Shown in pieces: positions 55,253-64,000 of a DNA stretch of 64,000 nucleotides (within the stretch, counting starts at the first letter, position 1; the number at the start of each line of letters is the position of its first letter). The DNA is from Tetramitus jugosus (Eukaryota > Heterolobosea > Eutetramitea > Acrasida > Vahlkampfiidae), in NCBI GenBank assembly GCA_937625935.1, contig OW569360.1:310001-374000 (forward strand). Direction: 5' to 3'. Both the position numbers and the translations under genes were made by a program. The notes under the pieces were generated by a model. The model was not told where the DNA came from. It ran no database searches and was given only the letters and a program-made list of their open reading frames with translations.

Positions 55253-58195
55253 ATGAAGAATCCTCATAATCAAATATTCCCTATATCGAGCTCGTTAGAT
55301 ACGAGCTACACTTCACGGAGAAGAACGTCCTCTTCTGTGAGCTCCAAAAGTTCAAGAAAACCTAGTGAATCATTTTCCGCGTATGATAACATTGGTCACT
55401 CCAAGTCTGGATACTTTGCCGAGCAATTGAAGCTTGGAACGAGTAGGTTATCATTCAGGAGACGCGATTCTCAAAGGTCGAATGGTTCAACCTCTTCTCG
55501 ATGTTGGTTCTGCTGTTTTACTTCGCATGTGGAGGATGATGAAGTACCCGTGTTCTCCAAACCTCATCTCAGAACTTCATCCGATGAGTTATATCCTGTG
55601 TCTGAAGATGAATCGACCCTAGTTCCGGTCATTGAACGAATAGTGAGCAGACGAAACTCCATGTCATACCCACCAATGAACGAAGTGTATGTCGAGAATA
55701 CATCCACTACTCAACAACCTCCACTTTCAGCTCCCACTCTCAACAGTAATTCATACTCGAATCTATCTAGTTACACTTCTAAGAATACCAAGGAACGATT
55801 CATGATGGTTGATGATGAACCTCGTTATCCATCTCTCGAAACTTCCAAAGAAGATTACATCCCCGAGAAGCCACACGATGTCTCAGCAGCAGCAACACAT
55901 GACAAGAATGGGCCGACAACCTTCCTACCAACATGCTCAACAACTCTTACAACAGTCAACGTCAGTCACACCCATTTTTTATGCAACTGCTTTTTTTCCC
56001 CGAATCCTCTCCGTTCCCTCATGCTGAACCAGCAACCAGCAGCAGTCGAGCTCCACCAACATCAGAACGCCCCAAACGACCACCACCCTCACCATCACCA
56101 GACAAAAACACGAAGAAGTAGAGGAATTTTTAGCCACAAAAACAGCAAAAAGAAAATGGGTGTGGTTCAGTCAGTTCACGATAACGCATCCGATCGTTCA
56201 CCCATCACTCCACGCAGTAGCGATGACAATCATCACAACAATAATAATGGTAGCAATGGTAGTAATAGTAGTAATAGTAGTAGTCATGTGACAAACAACA
56301 ACAAGCGAAGAACAACAGTGATTGGTCAAGTTTCTAATGTTCATTCTGAAGGAAACGGTTCCATGAGCAGTACATCAACTGCACAACAACAACAAGTGTT
56401 GAGTAGTAATAGTGGTGCTAGTAGTAGTAGCAGTAGTAGTAATAGCAGTAGTAATAGCAGTAGTAATAGTAGTGTTGTAGACAATGATGCTGCTTCAATT
56501 GAAAAAACACGACAACAACAACAACAACAACAATTATTGTTGCAACAGTCGGAACAACATACAAGAACGAGATCATCTACATTGCCATCTATATCCAGTT
56601 GGTTCCGAAAGCGAAAAAATAACAATAACAAGAAGAATAAGAACCATGCAAGTGGTGGTAGTAGTAGTGGTAGTGGTTCATCAGTAGTCCATAATAATAA
56701 TACGAACAGTAGTAATGACGAGTCGGACAAGCAAGTGGAAAGAAGTAGTTTGGACCTGGGTCATCATCAGAACATTTCATCCGATAAGAATGGTGCGGTG
56801 AACAAGTCGTTTTTTCGGGAGACAAAATTGGTTCGAATGGGAACGGACGAAGAGGGAAATAAGACGGTGAACGAGTATAGTATTATTCGGACGTTGGGCA
56901 GTGGAAGTTATGGAAAAGTCAAGTTGGCAATGGACAGTAAGAATAAGGCATTTGTATGTGTGAGCTTATGTGTGTGTGTTGGTGTGCGATGGATGTGCGA
57001 GGATGACGGAGACGATGATGATCCGAATCATTTTTGTTATTGTTATTTGTGTGTGACACATTTTTTTAACATGTGCTCGTTTTTTTGTTTGTTTCGTGTC
57101 ACATTGAATGTCTGTGCATGACAATGTGTAATGATGTGACGTGAAAATTTATAGGCCATTAAAATTATGAACAAATCCATGCTGAAGCGTGTTCAAAAGA
57201 GTGATGATGTGAGAAAGGAGGTGGCCATCCTAAAAAAGATGAAACATCCAAATGTTGTTCGATTGTATGAGGTGATTGATGATCCGGAGAATGAAAAGTT
57301 GTTCCTGGTGATGGAGTATGTACAGAACGGGCCAGTGTTAAAATTGGAGAACAATCGGGCAAAGTGCACCTTTAGTGAACAAAAGAGCAGAAAATATATT
57401 AATGATATTCTGAGTGGATTGGAATATTTGCACAGTATGCGAGTTTGTCACAGAGATATCAAACCGGAAAACTTGTTGCTCGATGGATCCGATAATGTGA
57501 AATTATCCGATTTTGGAGTGAGCACAATGTATGAAGGTGAGGATGATACCGTAAAAGTGACTGCTGGTACACCTGCTTTCTTGGCACCTGAGGCATGCAC
57601 CGGAGAGAAGTATTCGGGAAGAATGGCCGATATATGGGCTGTAGGTGTCACATTATTCATTTTTACCTTTGGTTATCTTCCATTCAATGGCGATTCCTAT
57701 ATGGAAATGTATAAGAGCATTCAGAACGATCCATTGTTGTTCCCTGATGGAGATGAGTCAATTGAAGTGAGCGCAGAGTTAAAGAACCTCATTAAGAGAA
57801 TGTTAGAGAAGGATGCGAAGAATAGAATCCGGTTACCAGATATCAAGAATCATCCATGGATAACACAGACAGGAACAATTGAAGAAGCAGAGAAAATGGA
57901 GTCAGTGTACGACATGGATTTGGATGACGAAAGCGAGACGATACCAATTACCGATACTGAAGTCAAGAATGCTATTGTCGAAGGTTCAAGTAAGGTGGTC
58001 GATCAATTTTTTATGCTAGTCAAAATGAAGTCAAAACTGAAGAAGATGGCAGATGATGCTAGGACCAAAGTGCCTGACCCAGACCTTGGCTCCGAAGTCG
58101 AAGCCATTACGGACGACTCGTCAGAAAAGCAAGAAAATCAGACAAACGATCTCTCGACGGACATGGATGCCAAAGGAGTGACCACACCCGAATAA
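55253..58195 (+). CDS. CaMKK/GRIK-type protein kinase with long Ser/Gln/Asn-rich N-terminus, two exons
   Basis: Exons are 55253-56953 and 57155-58195; 201-nt intron (gtatgt...ttatag). Product 913 residues from the ATG at 55253 (the frame opens earlier at a TTG). About 530 residues of low-complexity Ser, Asn and Gln precede the kinase domain: GSGSYGKV glycine loop, FAIK (the exon junction falls just before AIK), HRDIKPEN (about 666-673), DFG (686-688) and TAGTPAFLAPEA. NGPVLKLENN, where CaMKKs have GPVMEVP, plus the DILSGLEYLH helix point to the CaMKK/SAK1/GRIK branch that phosphorylates AMPK/SnRK1 activation loops. LKB1-like function is the alternative. The acidic tail has no clear calmodulin site. 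A possible cryptic intron near 55960-56030 was not modelled. Confidence 0.82.
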
Positions 58196-58242
58196 CAAGT
58201 TAATTATTTATAATGTTGGTACTATTATGATCGTGTATTGTT

Positions 58243-59552
58243 CTAGTTTCTGGTATCGAATTCAAAGTCGGGCAGTGGAATCCATTCACCAGCTCTCATT
58301 CTACCAGGCACTTTAGCTTCTAGGTTCTTCTGCAGATAATCAGTAAACCACATTTCGCCGGTTCCCTCGGGTTGGTTATCTTCGAAGTGGCCGTAGTAAA
58401 AGTTTCCATCGCACATTTTCCAGAATCCAAGTCCCAGCTGTCCCTTTTCCCATGTTCCTTCAAAAATACAGCTCTTATTAACAAAGTGATAGACACCTTC
58501 TCCGTGCTTTAATCCTTCGGCCCATTGGCCGACGTATCGATCACCGTTAGGATAGTACATTTCACCTTGTCCATGCCGTTTGTTGTTCATCCAATTGCCA
58601 ACATAGATGGAACCATCCTTGTTTTTCATAACTCCTCTACCATGCTTCATGTTCTCCTTGTATTGCCCAGCATAGAAAGGATAAGGTCCATATTGTAATA
58701 CATAGTACACATTCAGTAGTTTTAATGAAGGATCGTTGGCACAGAGATGCTTTGCAGCTTCCATGAACTTCTCCTCCTTCACCAATGGTGACACAATCTC
58801 ATCTTCTTTCGCCAACTTATCAACTAGAACATCTTGAGGAATTAATCCCTTCTCTCTCTTCTTTTTCATTGTATGTTTGAATAGATAGATCCCTCTACCA
58901 TGTTTCATCTCACTTTCAAACTCTCCGATGTAGCTATCTTCGTTTGAGTAGTAGGCAAGACCCTTTCCATGCCTATGATTGAATTCATTTCTTCCACCAC
59001 CATAAATCTGAAAAAATCAAATGATATGTAAATTCTAAGAAGAAACAGAATGAGAACTTATAGCTTGTGAAGTACTTACACCCAGAGTCACGACATATTT
59101 CACTCTATTCTCGTCAATGCCAGGATGCTCTTCCAAATATTGACTAATGAAACCTTCCTTATCAAATCCATCGTCAAATTCAATCTTCTTTCCATCTTCG
59201 TCGAACTCTTCCTCTTCTTCAATTTCTTCCTCCTCTGCTTCTTCTTCTCCTTCCTCTTCAGCAAAGAATTGCTTCTTTGCAGTCATGTAGTCATCCCAAA
59301 TTTTCTTGTCCCACTTTTTGAACAAGTCAATTTCATCCATTTCCTCATAATCAAAGTCTAATTCAATATTTATTTATGTAAGAACCATGTCTACACACAA
59401 CTAGAAGCACAACAGTTCAAGTATTTACCTTCTTCTGGTTGTTCTTCCTCACCTTCTTGTTCGTCTTCTTGTTCTCCTTCCTCCTCTTCTTCCTCAGGCT
59501 CAGATTGAGACATTACTTCTTCTTCATCATGATCTTCTTCATCGTCATACAT
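58243..59552 (-). CDS. MORN-repeat protein with acidic N-terminus, three exons
   Basis: Exons are 59429-59552, 59080-59357 and 58243-59007; introns 71 and 72 nt (gtaaat...attag; gtaagt...tttcag). Product 388 residues. Residues 1-90 are highly acidic (MYDDEEDHDEEE, later AEEEEIEEEEEF), with a Trp-containing KKWDKKIWDDYMTAKKQFFA. From about 130 on there are MORN units: HRHGKGLAYYSNEDSYIGEF, KHGRGIYLF, a 60-residue insert, then KHGRGVMKNKDGSIYVGNWM, RHGQGEMYYPNGDRYVGQW, KHGEGVYHF and EGTGEMWF. MORN proteins bind membranes or scaffold cytoskeletal assemblies, and several are radial-spoke or basal-body parts. A flagellar role would fit an amoeboflagellate but is inference. Phase of all three exons is consistent. 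Confidence 0.85.
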
Positions 59553-59685
59553 GGTTCCTGAATTCAAGCAATTTCCTTAGCCGTTTCTTGAATTTTCGTA
59601 ATTTGCTTCTGGCGCCAAAAATCTCAGTTTCTATTTATTCCAGAAATAAAACGAAATTCACACAAACAAAAATTGTTCTTCAAAA

Positions 59686-62121
59686 ATGCAATCGATTGAC
59701 GTGGAAGCGGATGATGACTTGGTCATCATTGAGCACTATGTCCACGTGTATGAACTTGTTCTATGGTCACCAAAATCTTCCAAAAACAACAATGCCAATT
59801 CATCTCTGCGAAACAAGGTCTACGATTGCACATCAGAGCTCACACTCAATCGCATGTTGGTTTTAACAAGAGAAAAGTTGATTGAAAATTTTCCGTTTCG
59901 ATTAGTAGGCGATGGTACATCTCCTCTCTTTCTTCCACTTCATTTGTATAAAGTAGAGGCAACGGATGATCAGTTGAGAGAGTTGTTGGTGTTGATGAGA
60001 CGCATATTGATGTATAATTGTGGTCAGGAAACGTACCGTGTTCCCAATCATTTTGTTGACATGTTGTTTGTGGAGTCGGGAAATAATGGTAAAAAGCCAC
60101 TGGGTGAGAATGGAATAGTGTTGATTCCAGTGAGAGAGCTAGCGAGGTGGAAGCAAGTCATGGATAGGAAGAATGGTAAATCATCTGCAATTTCGTTTGA
60201 ATTTTTTCAGCGTTCGCTACAAACAGAGATGCTCTTTGGAACATCTTTGCCGACACATGGCAATGAAAAGAACAGTGACGATGATGATGCTATTGCGTTT
60301 TATCCTGTGTCTATCCTATCGATCGAAAATTGGATTCGATCTCTGGAAAATGATCAACAGTACAAGCTGAGTAAAACATTTTCAAAGGTCCACTCACTTA
60401 AATCGAAGTATGCTGAAGAGTTCAAGTATGAGGACGTGTCCAATACTCAAGATGAAGCATTGAGAGTGTATATTGGTCGGTATGAACAGTTAATGGCAAA
60501 TGTCGCAGGATCGATCGCGGTGCATAAGAACACTGGTGAGATGTTTCGAGTTGAATACCTGTTAATGGAACACGATCTAACCGTCGTGTGTCAACCGGTT
60601 CAATCACTTTGTGATATGCAATCGACATCGTCATGGACTCAATATTTGGAATTGTATTTCAATGGTGAAAGGTCCGATGATTGGTGTGGTTTGAGCAGTC
60701 ATGTTTGTGTTTCGTGTAGCGACTTGTTCATGCTTCCGTTCACGAGACAAGTGATCGATATATTAGCAAACACCAACATGGTTATTGGAATATTGAGTAG
60801 TATGTCAATTCAATCTCGGATGATTCACTCGTTAGAGTACGATATGGCGTTGTCATTTGATATGAACATTGCGATCAACAGTCTTGTTACAGAAGACTTT
60901 TGTATTAAGGTTGGTAATGGATTGGAATTGAGCTCAAAACTACTTATTGTTGGCAAGTATGCCATGGACTTAGTTCTGTCGAAAATTACTTTCGAAAAGT
61001 ATCTAGAGACGAAGGATCGGAGTATACTAACAAAGAAAGATGATATCGACTCTAAATTGATACAAATAGCGAAAAAGCTACAATTAGGATCCTACGTTTT
61101 ATCGATGCCTGATGCGGTGATAACTGAAGAGCAACTATTGAAAATAATGTATTCTCTGATTGGATCAGTTTTCATCGTGGAGGATGGCTTGAAGCAGGTG
61201 ACTCGATTTTGCGCAAAGTTCCTTTTCGAAGGAGAACCGTTAACATATCGGAAGGCAACCAAACCCAAGCATGAGTTCGTTTTACGGGTTGAGAGTCTCC
61301 TGGATGGATACCAATTTTCTCATAACTGTATGTGTCTTAACTTTTCACAGCGAGACAATGCTGAGATTATAAATCAAATAGTTGAGCTTGGAAATTGTAT
61401 GATACGACTGGCAGTGCTTGTCAATATTGCCAAGAACAATTCAGATGTATCGTTCAATGATATTCATGAGAAGATTCATGAGTTTGTGACACCTGATTCA
61501 TTATTGAGGGCATCAATTCCTTTCAACAAGCTCCAAAGCTCAGTCACTAAACGTAATCTACTCTCCGTAATTGTTGGATTATTATTCATTGACGATGGTC
61601 TCTCATTCAATCCGATCGATAGTGAGGATCAAATACCAGAGTGTGATGTCAGTACCGGATTTATTGGCAAGTACTTCCTAAGGATTATTGACATGACACC
61701 AAGGCTCAATAAGCTTCGAAAAGTAACGAATCAACCTGCACTTAGTACTACACGAATGGTTCGTGTGTCAGATGCCAGATCCTTCATAAAACAACAACAC
61801 GAAGCCCTCAAAAAAGTTCGCGAAGATGAGAAGACACTGCTAAAGGAACTTCAGGATGACTTGAGAACACTCAAAGAGGAAGCGACTGAAACAAAGAATA
61901 CTCTTCAAGAGATATCAACAATTGAAGTCAAACTCCTCTCATCGAACGCACAGTCAGTTCCTGCCTCTCTGTTGAATGCCAACCTCGATTCCATTCTTGA
62001 ATACGTAACATCTCTGAACAAAGAGATAGAAGTTGAAGAACCTCCACTCAACAAGAAATCTTCAAAAAGGACACGAAGAAGAAAGTGTTTCAAGAAGAAG
62101 AAGCGCAAAAAACAGAACTGA
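59686..62121 (+). CDS. probable catalytically dead Dicer-like protein (platform-PAZ-RNaseIII-RNaseIII)
   Basis: 811 residues, single exon. Residues about 18-165 follow the Dicer platform pattern (YVHVYELVLWSP, then LTREKLIENFPFRLV, QLRELLVLMRRIL, ENGIVLIPVRELARWK). Residues about 255-355 resemble PAZ (AGSIAVHKNTGEMFRVEYLL, QYLELYF, LFMLPFT). Residues 365-515 and 530-645 align as two RNase III folds: SSMSIQSRMIHSLEYDMAL then KLLIVGKYAMDLV then KIMYSLIGSVFIVEDGL; and SLLDGYQFSH then QIVELGNCMIRLAV then NLLSVIVGLLFIDDGL. The acidic residues of both active sites are gone (GD is GK at 423-424 and GN at 569-570; the second-motif Glu is Tyr489 and Ser627). A coiled coil (about 700-745) and a Lys/Arg nuclear-type tail follow. 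No helicase. Recognition is by pattern, not alignment. Confidence 0.5.
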   Translation: MQSIDVEADDDLVIIEHYVHVYELVLWSPKSSKNNNANSSLRNKVYDCTSELTLNRMLVLTREKLIENFPFRLVGDGTSPLFLPLHLYKVEATDDQLRELLVLMRRILMYNCGQETYRVPNHFVDMLFVESGNNGKKPLGENGIVLIPVRELARWKQVMDRKNGKSSAISFEFFQRSLQTEMLFGTSLPTHGNEKNSDDDDAIAFYPVSILSIENWIRSLENDQQYKLSKTFSKVHSLKSKYAEEFKYEDVSNTQDEALRVYIGRYEQLMANVAGSIAVHKNTGEMFRVEYLLMEHDLTVVCQPVQSLCDMQSTSSWTQYLELYFNGERSDDWCGLSSHVCVSCSDLFMLPFTRQVIDILANTNMVIGILSSMSIQSRMIHSLEYDMALSFDMNIAINSLVTEDFCIKVGNGLELSSKLLIVGKYAMDLVLSKITFEKYLETKDRSILTKKDDIDSKLIQIAKKLQLGSYVLSMPDAVITEEQLLKIMYSLIGSVFIVEDGLKQVTRFCAKFLFEGEPLTYRKATKPKHEFVLRVESLLDGYQFSHNCMCLNFSQRDNAEIINQIVELGNCMIRLAVLVNIAKNNSDVSFNDIHEKIHEFVTPDSLLRASIPFNKLQSSVTKRNLLSVIVGLLFIDDGLSFNPIDSEDQIPECDVSTGFIGKYFLRIIDMTPRLNKLRKVTNQPALSTTRMVRVSDARSFIKQQHEALKKVREDEKTLLKELQDDLRTLKEEATETKNTLQEISTIEVKLLSSNAQSVPASLLNANLDSILEYVTSLNKEIEVEEPPLNKKSSKRTRRRKCFKKKKRKKQN

Positions 62122-62279
62122 TACTCCGCTGTAAATCCTGACAGCTCTGTCATCACCAAACGGTTCAAAGGAACTTATTCACCGCTTTCATCATTGATGC
62201 GACAATGAAAGGAACAACAACCAAACGGTTCAACCAAAACAACACCCCACACAAACAACAAACAACACAACACAAAAAA

Positions 62280-62585
62280 ATGGTATCCGTCAATAGTGTC
62301 ACAAGCAACAAATTCTTTTTGCCAATCGCCGCTGCCGCCGCCACAGCTGTACTACTCGGAATTTCTATCCGCATTTGGAGCAAGTGGTCATCCGTAGCAG
62401 AGCAAGACAAGAAAAATGATGACTCTTCGGATGATGATGAAGACGGTGGAGAACTCTTGACTTTTGAAGAATTTATTCTGGCTGAGAATGAAAAAACTGA
62501 TTCTACAGAGTTGAGCTTCAAGGAATTTATGCAAAAGGAAAAAAAGAGGGAATCTTTGGCGCGAAGATCTCAACGAGTCGATTAA
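62280..62585 (+). CDS. small single-pass membrane protein, unknown
   Basis: 101 residues from the ATG at 62280; the frame also opens at 62205 in a Thr/Gln-rich leader. One hydrophobic helix (FFLPIAAAAATAVLLGISIR) precedes an acidic region (DDSSDDDEDGGE) and two repeats of an FEEFILAE/FKEFMQKE motif, then a basic end. Helix-anchored proteins of this size occur in the ER and mitochondrial outer membrane. Not recognised. Confidence 0.55.
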   Translation: MVSVNSVTSNKFFLPIAAAAATAVLLGISIRIWSKWSSVAEQDKKNDDSSDDDEDGGELLTFEEFILAENEKTDSTELSFKEFMQKEKKRESLARRSQRVD

Positions 62586-62923
62586 CTGTTGATCCTCTCT
62601 GGATTGACCTCAGTCTTGTTGTTGAAGCTGAGAATAACAACTTGTTTGTCCAATTGAGTGTTGACAGACTACGTTGTGTGTAGACCACACTGGTAGATGA
62701 AAGTCGTGTGTGAATTCACATCATTCGTCACTTGTCTTGTGCGTCATCATGCAGAAGGTACCTTCCACAAAAAGAACAAAACTTTCCACGGGTACCCTCA
62801 CACAAAATACATAAAAACAAAAAAGCTTACAAAACTCCTTTGTATTGATTGCACACCACACACACGTGACACCAGAGCAAAAGAAAAATAGGATCATACA
62901 TTTCAGTTTATTTTATTGTGATT
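62586..62923. other. convergent spacer
   Basis: 338 bp between two convergent genes. A short plus-strand stretch after 62588 reads VDPLWIDLSLVVEAENNNLF in another phase, but has no start and stops after 35 codons. No gene called. Confidence 0.4.
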
Positions 62924-63625
62924 TTAGAGTCCAAGGATTTGCTTCTTCTTTTGAGCAAATTCCTCCTCTGACAAAATTCCCTTATCGCGCAACTCTGCCA
63001 ACTTGATCAAATCATCCAAATTTCCACTACCAGAAGAAGCTGCTGGCTTTGCTGGTGCAACGACTACAGTTGGTGTAGTCTTTGGTGGTGTAAACACAAC
63101 TGGCTTGCTCACAACAGGTGCTGTTGTTTGTGGTTGTTCTGATGGTGATGATGATGCACTTTGATTTGCAACCATCTTTGAACGATTGACCAAACTCGTG
63201 AACGCATTCATTCGTTGAACATTGGCATGAACATGATTGTCCTGTACGGTAGTCACTTCAATATCAATTGGTTTCTTAGGTGCGTTACTTGCATTTTTTC
63301 CACTGTTTGCTACTGTTACACTCTGATTCATGTGTTGTGCTGCTTTGGCTTGTTGATTGAAACCGGTGATTTGATCGGCCATGAGCACAATTTCACTAAT
63401 GAATGAAAATTTAATGTCACTGTAACCATTCTTGTCAATGTTAATCTTTTCATTGACACCGTCATCGTTCCAGTACACATTGCTCATGCACCACTCGTTG
63501 CACAAGTCTTTTAATGGAATTTTTCCGTCTTTTGTTTTTACAATTTTTCGTTTGAGTTCTTGTGTCTTGTTGAACTTGTTGACTAGAATGACTGGAATGC
63601 CCTCTGGATTATCAATATCTTCCAT
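62924..63625 (-). CDS. SHOCT-domain protein of unknown function
   Basis: 233 residues from the ATG at 63625 (MEDIDNPEGIPVILVNKFNK); the frame extends to 63754 without family support. Residues 1-100 form a mixed alpha/beta region (IPLKDLCNEWCMSNVYWNDD, then FSFISEIVLMADQI). Residues about 105-200 are Ala/Ser/Pro/Thr-rich. The end (LDDLIKLAELRDKGILSEEE followed by FAQKKKQIL) is a SHOCT motif, a short C-terminal helix pair common in prokaryotic and some eukaryotic proteins and thought to mediate oligomerisation. No catalytic residues evident. Divergent from the methyltransferase at the right edge. Confidence 0.72.
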   Translation of the reverse strand: MEDIDNPEGIPVILVNKFNKTQELKRKIVKTKDGKIPLKDLCNEWCMSNVYWNDDGVNEKINIDKNGYSDIKFSFISEIVLMADQITGFNQQAKAAQHMNQSVTVANSGKNASNAPKKPIDIEVTTVQDNHVHANVQRMNAFTSLVNRSKMVANQSASSSPSEQPQTTAPVVSKPVVFTPPKTTPTVVVAPAKPAASSGSGNLDDLIKLAELRDKGILSEEEFAQKKKQILGL

Positions 63626-63793
63626 TGTTGTTACTGTTGTTATTGTGTGGTGTTTTTTGATTTTGTGCTCGCTGTAATTTTTACTTGTTCTATTTGACAA
63701 GTGATTCGAGAACAGTTCGAGCTCGGTGACATGTGACAACAGTTGAACTTTCAATCATTCAATTGAACTCTCCTCCAATCGGACCAACAACAA

Positions 63794-64000
63794 ATGCAAA
63801 TTCCAAAAGAAAACAACAAAAACAACATGTCAACGACACCATCGGAACCACAACAAGAGCAACAAATTATCCAGACAGAGATCACTCAAGATCCACTCCA
63901 CTTTGAACAAGAATTCGTCACAAACGTCTACAATCACATTGCTCCTCACTTTTCATCCACAAGGTACAAAGCATGGCCCTACGTGGAGCAATTTTTGTTG
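63794..64000 (+). CDS. TRM9/ALKBH8-type tRNA wobble-uridine methyltransferase, N-terminal part (3' partial)
   Basis: 69 codons are visible before the window ends. After a polar leader (a second ATG at 63827 is also in frame) comes FEQEFVTNVYNHIAPHFSST, then RYKAWPYVEQFLL. This is the conserved entry of TRM9/ALKBH8 methyltransferases (E..yV..VYd.IA.HFs.TR...WP.V..FL) just before their SAM-binding motif. These enzymes, with TRM112, methylate 5-carboxymethyluridine at tRNA position 34. The SAM-binding core is outside the window. Confidence 0.85.
   Translation, partial: MQIPKENNKNNMSTTPSEPQQEQQIIQTEITQDPLHFEQEFVTNVYNHIAPHFSSTRYKAWPYVEQFLL

Noticed and set aside
56341-56730. 129-codon Leu/Cys-rich minus-strand frame opposite the kinase gene
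   Set aside because: It is the reverse of a Ser/Gln/Asn homopolymer region; hydrophobicity is an artefact of the repeats.
62165-62225. Repeated ccaaacggttcaa upstream of the small membrane protein
   Set aside because: A 13-base word occurring twice about 60 bp apart; no poly(A), inverted ends or duplication structure to make it a mobile element.
1-64000. CRISPR arrays, prokaryotic operons, riboswitches
   Set aside because: No spaced identical repeats or ribosome-binding-site patterns; introns and gene types are eukaryotic.

Overview
The window is nuclear DNA of a gene-dense, intron-poor protist. It resembles a heterolobosean amoeba of the Naegleria type. The evidence is compositional and architectural: genes sit tens to a few hundred bases apart on both strands; the few introns are short (65-201 nt) and GT-AG (donors GTAAGT, GTATGT); and long Asn, Gln, Ser and His runs occur inside regulatory proteins. 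The gene set mixes mitochondrial complex I, a peroxisomal enzyme, MAPK, LRR paralogues and a GPCR-like receptor. Genus and species are inference.

Left third (1-23500). It starts with the 3' end of phosphomannose isomerase, then a longin-domain CCZ1/HPS4/INTU-type protein, a peroxisomal enoyl-CoA isomerase and a fibrinogen/EGF surface protein. A tRNA-Glu(UUC) with a 24-nt intron follows. Next to it lies a poly(A)-tailed retroposed element (8896-10280) with a 19-bp target duplication and its own ORF. Then come a three-exon PPIL3-type cyclophilin, a four-finger CCCH protein, a type I membrane protein, an RWD-like/pseudokinase protein, MSH6 and two unknown membrane proteins.

Middle (23500-44500). 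A frameshifted LRR pseudogene (23936-25211) and its intact paralogue (33092-34051) flank a PTGR-type reductase, a PLAC8 protein, an HGSNAT-like acetyltransferase, a MAP kinase with a TTY activation motif, a sphingosine-phosphate-phosphatase-like PAP2 enzyme and a Vma12/TMEM199 assembly factor. A 1762-residue adhesion-GPCR-like receptor ending in an RGS domain, an MGCDIH-family protein with a decayed tandem copy, and a SUV39-like SET methyltransferase follow.

Right third (44500-64000). A 112-bp retroposon sits just upstream of a tRNA-Ala(UGC). That tRNA is itself split in its D-loop by a 1315-bp TA-flanked DNA transposon. Beyond are a mitochondrial unknown, a carotenoid oxygenase, a carboxylesterase, a small secreted protein, an NDUFB11-like complex I subunit, PAN3, a CaMKK-type kinase, a MORN protein, a probable catalytically dead Dicer-like protein (platform-PAZ-RNaseIII-RNaseIII), two small proteins and the start of a TRM9/ALKBH8 tRNA methyltransferase.

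The most notable signals are two independent retroposons about 30-37 bp upstream of tRNA genes in the same relative orientation, which suggests tRNA-gene-targeted retrotransposition; a DNA transposon inside a tRNA gene; and the dead Dicer-like protein. Starts were moved to the first plausible ATG where the longest open frame began with a non-ATG codon.
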